From: Acidobacteriota bacterium
GTDB lineage: Bacteria > Acidobacteriota > Terriglobia > Acidiferrales > UBA7541
DNA length: 64,000 nt
Assembly (NCBI GenBank): GCA_013289585.1
Contig: JABCZR010000010.1
Coordinates: 1-64,000, forward strand
Reading direction: 5' to 3'
The position numbers and the translations under genes were made by a program. The notes below the pieces were generated by a model, which was given only the letters and a program-made list of their open reading frames with translations, made no database searches and was not told the DNA's origin. Within the stretch, counting starts at the first letter, position 1; the number at the start of each line of letters is the position of its first letter. Shown in pieces: positions 46,116 through 54,938 of this stretch.

Positions 46116-46420
46116 TTACTTTAAGTGGTTTGGATGGAGGGGGATAACCCTTCGAGGCTGCGGGTAAACAGGTGTCTGAATCAATTTGGAATGGGAAAAG
46201 TCAAAGGCCCCAGGTGCAAAACCGGCACCTGGGGCACCCTGCAGCGTCACGCTGGTCATGCGGTTCTCATAGTCCCAGGCATAGCTTGTGGTGTTCGACC
46301 CAACCACCTTGGTCAGCGTATTTCCGTTGTAGTCGTATGTGTAATTCACGTGGTGGTATCAGGATAGAACTTCTGCGTCAGCCGATTCAACTGGTCGTAA
46401 GTGTAGGTGAATCTCATAGG
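46116..46420 (-). pseudogene. RHS/YD-repeat protein remnant (frameshifted)
   Basis: Read on the minus strand, 46415-46350 encodes FTYTYDQLNRLTQKFYPDT, and the next frame continues YTYDYNGNTLTKVVGSNTTSYAWDYENRMTSVTLQG. These are YD repeats of RHS-family proteins (polymorphic toxin or cell-surface scaffolds). The two parts are offset by one base at ACCACCACGTGAATTAC, where one missing G (ACGGTGAAT) would fuse them. After the repeat the frame ends in 40 residues of unrelated sequence. No RHS core or toxin tip remains, so this is a fossil. Confidence 0.75.
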
Positions 46421-46736
46421 ACTTGCCGCGATGCACGAGGCACCCAGCCAACCGCTATTGACTTCATTTCTAACGAATTATTCTGAAACCGGCAAATTGA
46501 AAGGCGGTTTTTTGTATAATTGGCAGAATGTACTCGATTTCCAAAAGTGTGCAAAATTGAACAGGCAAATATTACCGAGCGTTCTAGGATTCACGGCCTG
46601 TGGCCGGAAACACGAAAATGGCGCACCCCAATTAGATCGAGAAGCGCCACAAACAGGGGGGAGAGGACCCGAGCCGGTTTTTTTAAGGTATTCTTACCCA
46701 GTCGTACGCGGACAAAGTGAGAATGGAAAGGTGGAG
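46421..46736. other. Gene-free stretch upstream of the leader-like ORF
   Basis: About 316 bp between the RHS remnant and the small ORF at 46737. An in-frame extension to 46407 exists but has no coding features. The promoter of the RiPP-like cluster should lie here. I see the ribosome site AAAGGTGGAG at 46727-46736 and no terminator. Confidence 0.35.
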
Positions 46737-46814
46737 ATGAGCTTAAAGCCGTATATCAAGCCGAAACTGAGGTTTTTGGGCCTCCTGAGGCTGCTTACCA
46801 AGCTTAGCTTCTGA
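46737..46814 (+). CDS. Putative RiPP (lasso-type) leader peptide ORF, core missing or minimal
   Basis: A 25-residue ORF whose residues 6-21 read YIKPKLRFLGLLRLLT. This matches the lasso-peptide leader signature YxxPxLxxxGxxxxxT at every fixed position: Tyr6, Pro9, Leu11, Gly15, Thr21. In known precursors the Thr is two residues before the core, so the core here would be only about three residues (LSF) before TGA. The ribosome site AAAGGTGGAG abuts the ATG. It lies about 200 bp ahead of PqqD-like, lasso-B2, kinase and nucleotidyltransferase genes. A truncated precursor, or a leader-only peptide, is possible. Length alone gives weak statistics. Confidence 0.5.
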   Translation: MSLKPYIKPKLRFLGLLRLLTKLSF

Positions 46815-47020
46815 GCGGACTGTAGAAACAGGTGGGGCAAGGAGCGCTGGTTTAGCTGTTGAACCGATTCCTCGCTCATGGAAACCGCAGCCGCAGGCAT
46901 CGCGTAGGCATATGCGATGCGCATTGGGAGATGTTTGTCTCTACGTTTGGACATTTGCGAACCGCCAAATCACGTGGCTTGACCTGAGAAGGACCTGGCG
47001 ATTGAACGCCGCGAAAAACG

Positions 47021-47356
47021 ATGAAAGAGAACATAAACTTTACTAGCTGCCCCATACGACAGGAGCAGATCATCGTCCAGAAGGGGGCGCAGGAAGTACT
47101 TCTCTTCAATATGGATGACGGGAGCTATTACGCGCTGAACGAAGTAGGAAACAGAATTTGGGAGCTCTGCGACGGAGCGCATGGAATCGCGGAGATGGCT
47201 TGCATGCTGGCGAAGGAATATGGGGCCCCCACCGAAGTTATCGAGACGGACATTCTGGAACTGCTCGATGAACTACGAAGCAAGAATCTTATTGTGGAGT
47301 GCAGCGGTGATCGTATGAGTTCCGAAGCCGGTGACGCCGCTCCGGGATCTCCATAG
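47021..47356 (+). CDS. PqqD-like peptide-recognition protein (RRE)
   Basis: 111 residues. The PqqD fold is seen in EVLLFNMDDGSYYALNEVGNRIWELCDG followed by a helix and ELLDELRSKNLI. Such RiPP recognition elements bind the leader peptide and hand it to modifying enzymes; in split lasso systems this is the B1 protein. A short low-complexity tail follows. The gene begins the run PqqD-like, B2, kinase, nucleotidyltransferase, with 187 bp before B2. Confidence 0.85.
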   Translation: MKENINFTSCPIRQEQIIVQKGAQEVLLFNMDDGSYYALNEVGNRIWELCDGAHGIAEMACMLAKEYGAPTEVIETDILELLDELRSKNLIVECSGDRMSSEAGDAAPGSP

Positions 47357-47543
47357 ACGATGGCACGCGATTCGAATTGTTCCCCTTATTCGGGTGGGCC
47401 GCTGCACACTCCATCGACAGGCTTTCGGCGCTAAAAGGGGTCCGATTGCGCCTAGATAAGTGCCCCGCGGCTTTTCAGACTTTCAGGGGCCCCGGAACGA
47501 TTTCTGCTAATCCTCGTCGAGAAACTGAGCGCGTAGGGCAGGC

Positions 47544-48005
47544 ATGAGCAAACGGTCCATTCCCGATGTTTTTCTCTTCTTTCAGGTATTGCTCTTTGCC
47601 GCCGCCGTTCCCTTCCTCCTTCGGCTAAAACTATCGCGAGTGGAAACTCTGCTGGAGCCGAGAACTCCATCGCTGCGGGGCGGAGATCGAGTTGAGCAGA
47701 TTACCGAATACGTGGAGAAGGCAATCCGTGCGGGCCGCCCCCTGGTGCGCCCGGGATGTCTCACTCGAGGGGTCACGCGATATTATTTTTTTCGCCGGGA
47801 CGGGCTGGACGTGTCCCTGTGTTTCGGCATGGGCCAAATTAAAGGAGAGTTTGTCGGCCATTGCTGGTTGGTCAGAGACGGAGAGCCCTTTATGGAAACC
47901 CGGGATCCGCGACCTCTGTATGCGGAGATGTACCGCATTTCAGGAACTGCCCGCCACAGCATGGTTCCCTCCGGGAAATCTGAACTGGAGCAATCAAGAT
48001 CGTGA
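47544..48005 (+). CDS. Lasso-peptide biosynthesis B2-type (transglutaminase-like) protease
   Basis: 153 residues. An N-terminal hydrophobic helix (PDVFLFFQVLLFAAAVPFLL) is followed by a Transglut_core3 domain with Cys72 (RPGCLTRGVTRYYFFRRDGL), His106 (GHCWLVRDGEP) and an acidic residue after it (Asp112 or Glu114). In lasso systems this enzyme removes the leader at the Thr-2 position. The stop overlaps the next gene start (GTGA). No asparagine-synthetase-like lasso cyclase lies nearby. Confidence 0.83.
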   Translation: MSKRSIPDVFLFFQVLLFAAAVPFLLRLKLSRVETLLEPRTPSLRGGDRVEQITEYVEKAIRAGRPLVRPGCLTRGVTRYYFFRRDGLDVSLCFGMGQIKGEFVGHCWLVRDGEPFMETRDPRPLYAEMYRISGTARHSMVPSGKSELEQSRS

Positions 48006-48985
48006 GCGATAGCCAGGGCACGCAGACCTACGGTTTCCACGGCTTGAATCTCAGGGTGTCGTCCTCGGCCGCAATTGCAAGCTGCCTCGATTCCAGATTC
48101 CAAATGCTTCCCTCGAACGGAGAGGGCGGCGAGACTATTTTTTTCGATTTCGAGTCCGTTTCAAGTACGAAAGAACACCGCTTCGGGAGACCGGCCGGGC
48201 GGGCCAAGCCCTTTTATCAACTGGAGAGCGGCGATGCCAGCTACTTCGATGCCGAAGACCAACTCTACCTTTCTTACGAGGATCGCGTGCGCGTGTTGTG
48301 CAGCCCCGGCTCCGGCTCGGCGTGGTTCTCGGTGGTCGAGCCGGAGATTGAAAACCTGTGGCTTGCCTCCCATCTTCTGTTCACAATATGCCTGATTGAA
48401 ATATTAAAGCGCCGCGGGCTGTATAGCCTGCACGCTGGAGGCTTCAGCGCAAATGGCAAGTGCATTTTGATTCCGGGCACAAGCGGGGCAGGCAAATCCA
48501 CGCTAACGGTTGCTTCGCTCAGAGCACATTTTGACTACATGAGCGATGACATGGTCTTTCTAGTTGACCGGCCGTATGGGTTCCGGGTCCTGGCATTTCC
48601 TGAGGCGGTGGATGTCAGTGATCAGACTGCCGGCTTCTTTCCGGAGCTGAGTTTTCTGTTGCGCGCCCCCAAACGTCTCGGGTGGCGGAAGCAGCAAATC
48701 CACCCGACCCAGGTTTATGGCGCGAAAGTAGCCCCGGAAGCTCGGACTGCAGCGGTTGTGATTCCTCGCATCTCGAAGGCTGAAACCAGCGTGGTCACGA
48801 GGATGGATCCAGACGAAGCGCTGTTGGAAATGGTTCCCAATGTGTTGCTCACGGAGGCGAACTCGTGCCGGGCACATTTGGATGCCCTGAGTGAACTCGT
48901 GACGTCTACGCCCTGCTATCGCCTGGAGACGGGACGTGACTTTGATCGGGTCTCCCTTCAATTTCGGGAGCTGCTGGAGTCATGA
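48002..48985 (+). CDS. HprK-like peptide/protein kinase of RiPP clusters
   Basis: 327 residues. A central P-loop GTSGAGKST (159-167) and upstream LHAGGF are like HPr kinase C-terminal domains. SDDMVFL (181-187) supplies the acidic residues. It lacks the N-terminal HprK regulator domain. Members in lasso clusters (paeninodin type) phosphorylate the C-terminal Ser of the precursor. Others of this type occur with PqqD/B2 pairs without a known substrate. A GTG start overlaps B2 by four bases, and its stop overlaps the next ATG. Confidence 0.82.
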   Translation: MSDSQGTQTYGFHGLNLRVSSSAAIASCLDSRFQMLPSNGEGGETIFFDFESVSSTKEHRFGRPAGRAKPFYQLESGDASYFDAEDQLYLSYEDRVRVLCSPGSGSAWFSVVEPEIENLWLASHLLFTICLIEILKRRGLYSLHAGGFSANGKCILIPGTSGAGKSTLTVASLRAHFDYMSDDMVFLVDRPYGFRVLAFPEAVDVSDQTAGFFPELSFLLRAPKRLGWRKQQIHPTQVYGAKVAPEARTAAVVIPRISKAETSVVTRMDPDEALLEMVPNVLLTEANSCRAHLDALSELVTSTPCYRLETGRDFDRVSLQFRELLES

Positions 48986-50205
48986 TCCGTAACGAACTCA
49001 TGCTCGAACAGACTCCGCAGCTCCGAACGGCGGGGACTAGCCCAGAGGTGGAACTGCTTCTCTCTTGTGCCCGCACGCGGACCAACCCGGAAATATCGCA
49101 GCGAATCCGAGAGGCCGCTCAGAAGAAAATTGACTGGGTCCAATTCATTCGACTGGCGCTCGATCACGACGCGCTATCGCTCTCCTATTGCAACCTTCAC
49201 CGGGTCTGCCCGGATATTGTGCCGGGCGGTGTCCTTGAGCCGCTACGCGTGCGCCACGAAGCGGGGGTTGCGGAGCGCCGGCGACTCGCCGAGGAATTGG
49301 TGGGCATAGTCGGCTTCTTCGATACGCAGGGTATTCCTGCAGTGCCGTATAAGGGCCCCGCACTCGCCGTCAGACTCTATGGCGATTTGTCGCTTCGCGG
49401 GTTTAGCGATCTGGACGTCGTGATTTGTGAACGGGATGCCCTGCGGGCTCGGCAGCTCCTCATCGACCGGGGTTACATGCCTACCGAGAGGGTAGAAAAC
49501 GGGAAACTCAAAGAATACTTGCGCAAGCACCATGAAATGCCGTTTTGTCGCGTGGATGGAAAGGTACATTTGGATCTGCACTGGCGATACACCAGTAGAT
49601 CAACGTGTCTTGCGGGAGATCCTGAGCGGTTCCACCGCGAGCTAGAGACGGTTTCCATGGCGGGAAAAAAAGTGCGAAGTTTGCGGCTGGAAACCTACCT
49701 GCTGGTCCTCTCCATGCATGCTGCTAAGCACAAGTGGTCACAACTAAAGTTAATCTGCGACATCGCCGAGATCCTTGCGGCTCCTGATTTAGACTGGGGC
49801 TACGTGCTGCACGAAGCGCGCGATCTGGGCCTGAGGCGTGCCCTGGGGACTTCTCTTCTCCTAGCGCAGGGTTTGCTTGGGGCGGGAGTGCCCCCGAGAC
49901 TCGCTCAGGAGCTGAAAATCGATCGCACTGCGAAAGCCTTGGCTACGCAGGCATGTACCAGCCTTTTCGAGGAGACTGGCCAAAGCTGGCGTGCGGAACC
50001 CGACTATACTTTTGAGCTTGCGCTCCGTGAGCGCTTTCGGGACCGACTGAAAATCTTTCTCCGGTATTTCTTCCCTAAGCTTAAGCCGAATGAACGTGAC
50101 CGAGCGTTTTTGCCGCTGCCGGGCGCTCTCTCCGTGGGATATTACGTCGTTCGGCCGCTTCGATTGGCTCTAAAGAAAATGGGTAGGACAACCCCTCTTC
50201 ACTAG
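48982..50205 (+). CDS. Nucleotidyltransferase (NTP_transf_5 family)
   Basis: 407 residues. The motif YKGPALAVRLYGDLSLRGFSDLDVVI has the G-S-x-D-x-D-like metal site (SDLDVVI). VHLDLHWRY follows as the third acidic/His element. The family usually accompanies lasso-type PqqD/B2/kinase genes and may nucleotidylate a peptide or lipid target; the reaction is unproven. A start overlap of four bases with the kinase shows a coupled operon. The gene ends about 130 bp before a strong bidirectional hairpin. Confidence 0.83.
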   Translation: MIRNELMLEQTPQLRTAGTSPEVELLLSCARTRTNPEISQRIREAAQKKIDWVQFIRLALDHDALSLSYCNLHRVCPDIVPGGVLEPLRVRHEAGVAERRRLAEELVGIVGFFDTQGIPAVPYKGPALAVRLYGDLSLRGFSDLDVVICERDALRARQLLIDRGYMPTERVENGKLKEYLRKHHEMPFCRVDGKVHLDLHWRYTSRSTCLAGDPERFHRELETVSMAGKKVRSLRLETYLLVLSMHAAKHKWSQLKLICDIAEILAAPDLDWGYVLHEARDLGLRRALGTSLLLAQGLLGAGVPPRLAQELKIDRTAKALATQACTSLFEETGQSWRAEPDYTFELALRERFRDRLKIFLRYFFPKLKPNERDRAFLPLPGALSVGYYVVRPLRLALKKMGRTTPLH

Positions 50206-50331
50206 TCGCTGGTTGAGGTAACGCCGGTTGTTAGCCGACTCAAACCCTGCATGCGGGGGATACGCACCGTCCCACACACCAAAGGGCGACACCAGCATCG
50301 TCAGGTATCGTACGGACGCCAGCCAGAAGAA

Positions 50332-50380
50332 GCCCGGGTTCGCTCCTCCACCTGAGGAGTGTGAAGCGCGAACCCGGCCC
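50332..50380. terminator. Bidirectional hairpin between convergent genes
   Basis: CCGGGTTCGC (50334-50343) and GCGAACCCGG (50368-50377) form a perfect 10-bp stem. Inside it, CTCCTC and GAGGAG (about 50344-50360) add a second stem. It lies between the plus-strand nucleotidyltransferase and the minus-strand DUF3494 gene (stop at 50390), the expected place for a shared terminator. There is no long T-run on either side. Confidence 0.5.
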
Positions 50381-50389
50381 GGCAGACGA

Positions 50390-52003
50390 TTACTTCGGCC
50401 CGTCGGAGATGGTCAAATCGACGGAACTTCCCGAGTCACCGAAAACGGCAACGGTAACTTTGTTGGTTCCGTGGAACAAAGCGGATGAGATATCGAGCTT
50501 CTTGGTTTCCCCATCGGAAAGCTTCGTTCTGAACTGCCTATGATTTACGGTAATCACGAGCGATTCCACACCGGGAGTACTGTTTTGAAGGAGCACCATC
50601 CCCTCTGTATGACCGATGCCGTCGAAGGCTGCCATCTCCCAATGATCGAAGTCGAATTTTTCAACATGGTGGAACTTAGAACCAGGGCCCACGGCGGGAA
50701 TTGTGATGGTTGCAAAGACCGGATCAAATACAGTTCTATGCCCACATAGATCTGTAGCAGTCACTTCCACAACGGCCGATGCCGCCTGATTGATCTTCGT
50801 AGCGGTTACGCCCAGAGCCAGGGTCGTTCCGTTGTCAAACGAGGGGATGGGGACGGTAGCATTCGTGGTCGGAGGAGTATCGACGAACACGAAAATCAAT
50901 CCACCTGGAGACTGAACCGAGAGGACGACCTGCTTAGGCGGACCTGCTACCACATTCACGAGAGCGATCGTAGGGGACGGGGCCGTCGAACAGAACGCTC
51001 CTGAGGTCGAACCCGAACACGTCGCAAAAGCCGTGTTCGAGAGAATCGTTCCGCCGTTTACTTTGGCGACGATGGAATCTCCGGCCGAGGCCGTTAACGA
51101 AGGCGCTCTGATTATGAAAGTTGCAGTCCCGGACCCATCCGTGATAGCGGTTCCGCTCTGGCCAGCGTCCGGTCCAGTGACTGTAAAAGTTACGGTCGTA
51201 CCCACGACGGGCAGTCCGTTCGCCAAGACAACCGCGGTTTTGGTGATGGAAGAGCTGGCGGAACCGCATATAATCGCGGAGTTTACAGGGGAGAGCACGA
51301 CAGTCGGCGAGCTGGACGACCCCGAACATCCGCCGATTATGGTCTCCTTACCGCTGATCGTGACCGTACCGTTTCTGGCCAGAGCCCGGCCCGTCAGGGT
51401 GCCGCCATTCAGCGTGATGCTCGCTAGCGCCATGATATTTCCCGCAAAGCTGGTGCCCGTCTGGATGGTCGCGGAGGAGCCTACCTGCCAGAACACATTG
51501 CAGGGCGATGCGCCGCCGGCAAAAACTACGCTAGCACCGGTGGCAGTTGTCAAAGTGCTGCCAATCTGGAATATCCACACGTCGGTAGAGCTACCGGTCA
51601 GCGTCAAGGTTCCGTTCAGCTGCGCCGCCGTCGAAAAGCAGTAAACTCCCGGGCCCAAGTTCATATTGGTCCCGGTGCCCAGGGCGCCAGTAAGCGGCGT
51701 ACACGACGGCCTGCCGGCTGCGTCAAGGTACGCGGCAGTTAGGTCCGTCTTCGCTGTTGTCACGACGGCGCTCCCCGCCGTGTACAACGTGCCACCGGTG
51801 ACCTGGCTTGCCAAAAGTCCCGTGACCGAGGTTGTGGGAGCACTTCCAACACTACGGACAATCGTGGTTCCGGCGTCAGCGCTCGTGATGCCGCCACCGG
51901 CCAGCACCGCAAAGTTGGCCGCTGAATTCAGGTTAGGGGCTTGGGCATAGGCATTTGATCCCAGCGCCAGGAAAACCAATAAACAAGTGCCACGGAATTT
52001 CAT
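50390..52003 (-). CDS. DUF3494 (ice-binding-like) secreted protein
   Basis: 537 residues, signal peptide (MKFRGTCLLVFLALGSNAYAQ). DUF3494 spans about 25-235: NLNSAANFAVLAGGGITSADAGTTIV, LNGTLTLTGSSTDVWIFQIGSTLTT and GTLTGRALARNGTVTISGKETI. This beta-helix family includes ice-binding proteins and surface adhesins. A bacterial Ig-like domain follows (about 240-330, VGTTVTFTVTGPDAGQSGTAITDGSG) and then unassigned beta segments with no anchor. It probably is a released or surface-bound adhesion or ice-binding protein. Monocistronic, minus strand. Confidence 0.85.
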   Translation of the reverse strand: MKFRGTCLLVFLALGSNAYAQAPNLNSAANFAVLAGGGITSADAGTTIVRSVGSAPTTSVTGLLASQVTGGTLYTAGSAVVTTAKTDLTAAYLDAAGRPSCTPLTGALGTGTNMNLGPGVYCFSTAAQLNGTLTLTGSSTDVWIFQIGSTLTTATGASVVFAGGASPCNVFWQVGSSATIQTGTSFAGNIMALASITLNGGTLTGRALARNGTVTISGKETIIGGCSGSSSSPTVVLSPVNSAIICGSASSSITKTAVVLANGLPVVGTTVTFTVTGPDAGQSGTAITDGSGTATFIIRAPSLTASAGDSIVAKVNGGTILSNTAFATCSGSTSGAFCSTAPSPTIALVNVVAGPPKQVVLSVQSPGGLIFVFVDTPPTTNATVPIPSFDNGTTLALGVTATKINQAASAVVEVTATDLCGHRTVFDPVFATITIPAVGPGSKFHHVEKFDFDHWEMAAFDGIGHTEGMVLLQNSTPGVESLVITVNHRQFRTKLSDGETKKLDISSALFHGTNKVTVAVFGDSGSSVDLTISDGPK

Positions 52004-52294
52004 ACGTTTCTCCAGCAGCTTTCGCAGTGTATTTCCAGGATTAGGAAGTTCTTGACGGCGATAGCATGAGGTGTCAATTCGAAACAGTCTGTTCCATATT
52101 GGACATCATGGGGCCTATTCGTGCAGGTTGAGAGTAATAGTCCTTAGATAGAGTAGAGAATTCGATCTCATTACAAATTCCTCGAATGAGGCCTCCGACC
52201 AGTCCAAGTGTGGCTGGGGAACGGCAAAAGCAGGCAGCCGACCAATGAAGAGTTGGTGAGGTAGATTGAAAACCAGCGACTTAACGAGTGTTGA

Positions 52295-52969
52295 CTACGA
52301 CTGATCGATCAGGCGGTGGTGAATAGCGTAGAGCGCCAATTCGAGGCGGTCGGAGACGCCGAGTTTGTCGAAGATGTTGTGGAGATGATTTTTTACGGTT
52401 TGTTCGGAGATGAAAAGCTTCTCGCCGATTTCCTTGTTGCGGAAGCCCTGGGCAACGAGCTGGACGATTTCTTTTTCGCGGTCGCTGAGCAGGGGCTTTT
52501 CGCGGCGTGGGCCTGATTCGGCTGATTTTGAAAACGCTTTCATGACTTCGGCGGTCATGCGGTTATCGAGCCAGATTTCACCGGCATGTACGCGATGAAT
52601 ACTTTTGACGAGAAGATCGGTGGCGGACTGCTTCAGCACCACGCCGCGAGCGCCAAGGCGCATGGCGCGAACTACGTCGCGATCATCTTCAGCGGCAGTG
52701 AGAACAACGACGCGCGTGGGCAATGTATCGAAATTGACTTCCTCGAGCACGGCGAGGCCGTCTTTATCAGGCATGCGGAGATCGAGGAGAAGAATATCGG
52801 GCTTGAGCTTGGCGAGAAGCTTGATGCACTCGGCGCCGTTCTGAGCTTCGCCGACGATGGTGATGTCCTCATCGGAATCGAGGAGCTTGCGAAGACCATC
52901 GCGAAAGATGGCGTGATCATCGGCTAGTAGTACCCGTATCTGCTGTTTTGCTGTCTTGGCCATATTCAT
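52295..52969 (-). CDS. NarL/FixJ-family response regulator
   Basis: 224 residues. REC domain with phospho-acceptor Asp in PDILLLDLRMPDKDG and conserved Thr/Lys (VVLTAAEDD; GVVLKQSA), then a LuxR-type HTH (LSDREKEIVQLVAQGFRNKEIGEKLFISEQTVKNHLHNIF, quoted here only as its start and TVKNHL). Follows its kinase by 33 bp on the same strand. An alternative ATG is two codons in. Confidence 0.92.
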   Translation of the reverse strand: MNMAKTAKQQIRVLLADDHAIFRDGLRKLLDSDEDITIVGEAQNGAECIKLLAKLKPDILLLDLRMPDKDGLAVLEEVNFDTLPTRVVVLTAAEDDRDVVRAMRLGARGVVLKQSATDLLVKSIHRVHAGEIWLDNRMTAEVMKAFSKSAESGPRREKPLLSDREKEIVQLVAQGFRNKEIGEKLFISEQTVKNHLHNIFDKLGVSDRLELALYAIHHRLIDQS

Positions 52970-53002
52970 GTCAGGGTTTGTAAGTACAAACCCTGAAACC
53001 CG

Positions 53003-54673
53003 TTACCCGAGTGGAACTTCGATCGTCAGACGCGCTCCATGGCCCGGGTTCGACTCCACAGTCAGAACCCCGCCCACGGTTCGCGCGCGCTCCTTAATGG
53101 AAATGGGACCCAGCCGCAGCCGATCCAGTTCATCGGCGGTAAACTTGCCGGCAAAGCTAAAACCCTCGCCGTTGTCGTCTACTACGAGTACTAGGCGGCT
53201 ATCGTCCTGCGACAGTTTTACCACGACATGGGAAGCCTTAGCATGCTTTTTTATGTTGTTGAGTGCTTCACGGTAAATCTGGAAAATCTCGCGGCAGACG
53301 CGGTCGGGAGCGCGTAACTGGGTGGAATCGATGAGCAAATCCAGCGCGATGGTGGATTCGTTGCGGTAGCGCTCGGCAAAACCGCGCATCAGGTCTACCA
53401 AATCAGCGCTTTGGACGCGCAGAGGGCGCAGGTCGGTGACGATCTGTCGGAGTTCGGCGCCTTCGTTTTTAACGGTCTGCTGGAGGGTGGTGAGGCCGGC
53501 GACGGCCTGGTCCGGAGTTGCGGGGACGCGGCGGCGAAGGACGTCGAGCTGGATTTCGATGCTAAGGAGGGTCTGGAGAATGCCATCGTGGAGGTCGCGG
53601 GCGATACGGCTACGCTCGGCTTCGATGGCGCGGGCGCGCAAGTGCCTCAAAAGAAAGATGTTCTCCAAGGAAGAGCTGATATGCAGAGCGATGCGTTCGA
53701 GCCAGGCTAAGTCCTCTTTTTGGAAAGGTTTACGGCCATTCAGGAGGAAGAGACGGCCGGTGGCCTGGCCTCCTTGCTCGAATGCGACGGTCATCAGGGA
53801 GCGGACTTTGAACTCCTGCTGGGCTGGGCCGGGCAGGCGGGGTAGGGTCTTGATCGGGCGGCCATTGCGGCGATCCCAGCCAAAACCGGAGCCTTGGCCG
53901 ATGAGCGAGTTCCAGCAGATGGTGGCGTCGAGGTCGTCGAGCAGAAAGCCGTCGGTGCGCGAAAGGGGCATGCTTTCAGGAACAAGGCGCTCGCTTTCAC
54001 CGGACTTTAAGCGCCAGAGGAAGATGCGTTCAAGATCGGTGTCGCGATAAAGGAGCAAAGCCTCTTCGGCGTTGAAACTGCCGGCGAGCTCTTCGAGAAA
54101 GAGGCGAAGGGACTCGGCGAGGCCCTGGTCCACCTGCATCGTGGAGCTGATCCGAGAGAAAAACTCGATTTGGGCGGCGTAGCGGCGATTGAGATCACCA
54201 AGATAGGCGAGGCCGGCGCCGCCGGCAAAGGTACCGACGGTGATTCCGAGCCAGGAGACAACGCGCATCCAGTGAATTTCACCTTTGACGGCGGTGAGAA
54301 ACACCAGAACCAGCGAGAGCGCGCCAGCAAGCGGCAACGTAAGAGAAGAACCCCAGCGAATGCCTCCCGCGTAACAGATGAACATGTACGGAAACCAGAC
54401 GGGAACTGTGGAGGGGCTGATGTACATGAGAAAGCCAAGCGCGAGAATGTCGCAGGCCAGCGGCAAGTGCCAGCCACGCTTGCGAAGAAGGCGCTCGAGC
54501 TGGGTAACCACTAGCGCAACGATCAGGTAGGCGACCAGGAAAGAAGCGGAACGGTGCGCTTCGCGCGAAGGCGGCTGCTCCAGCATGGCAAGGAGCGCCA
54601 GCAAAATAAAAACAGGGCGGGCATTCGCGATCTGCTGATCGAAATGGTGCCGATCCGTTTGATGGGGGCTCAT
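53003..54673 (-). CDS. NarL-type sensor histidine kinase with GAF domain
   Basis: 556 residues. Five to six N-terminal membrane helices (about 20-165), then a GAF-like domain (about 185-345, FNAEEALLLYRDTD to GRLFLLNGRKPFQ), a HisKA_3 dimerisation helix with phospho-His in ARDLHDGILQTLLSIEIQLD, and an HATPase (REALNNIKKHAKASHV; DDNGEGFSF). Partner of the response regulator downstream. The signal is unknown; the membrane region has no recognised binding domain. Confidence 0.92.
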   Translation of the reverse strand: MSPHQTDRHHFDQQIANARPVFILLALLAMLEQPPSREAHRSASFLVAYLIVALVVTQLERLLRKRGWHLPLACDILALGFLMYISPSTVPVWFPYMFICYAGGIRWGSSLTLPLAGALSLVLVFLTAVKGEIHWMRVVSWLGITVGTFAGGAGLAYLGDLNRRYAAQIEFFSRISSTMQVDQGLAESLRLFLEELAGSFNAEEALLLYRDTDLERIFLWRLKSGESERLVPESMPLSRTDGFLLDDLDATICWNSLIGQGSGFGWDRRNGRPIKTLPRLPGPAQQEFKVRSLMTVAFEQGGQATGRLFLLNGRKPFQKEDLAWLERIALHISSSLENIFLLRHLRARAIEAERSRIARDLHDGILQTLLSIEIQLDVLRRRVPATPDQAVAGLTTLQQTVKNEGAELRQIVTDLRPLRVQSADLVDLMRGFAERYRNESTIALDLLIDSTQLRAPDRVCREIFQIYREALNNIKKHAKASHVVVKLSQDDSRLVLVVDDNGEGFSFAGKFTADELDRLRLGPISIKERARTVGGVLTVESNPGHGARLTIEVPLG

Positions 54674-54938
54674 GCGCGGGGACGCTATTCCTGGGAATCA
54701 GTTTAACAAGCGAGGGGAGGTGGTGAGGCGTCCGCTCTTGCGCACGTTTCCAGCCTGCAACGGGCGCGGAGAAAAGAGAACCCCTCGCGCGCTACGGCGC
54801 TGTTCTTATACTGCCTATAACCATTAGGAAATCGCCGGATCGGGGGTGCACGGCCGCACGGACAAATCCACCATAATTCAAATGACGAGCGGAGAGTTCG
54901 GAAATCTGTCCTCGCAGGCTCGCTCGAAAGGAAGACCG

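Noticed and set aside
45912-46124. 70-residue plus-strand open frame
   Set aside because: Lies in a gene-free scar with hairpin repeats; no ribosome site or domain.
46812-46862. UGA read-through extending the lasso-like leader by 15 residues (ADCRNRWG...)
   Set aside because: No selenocysteine insertion signal is recognised and the extension lacks an acceptor Asp/Glu at core position 7-9 counted from the expected cut.
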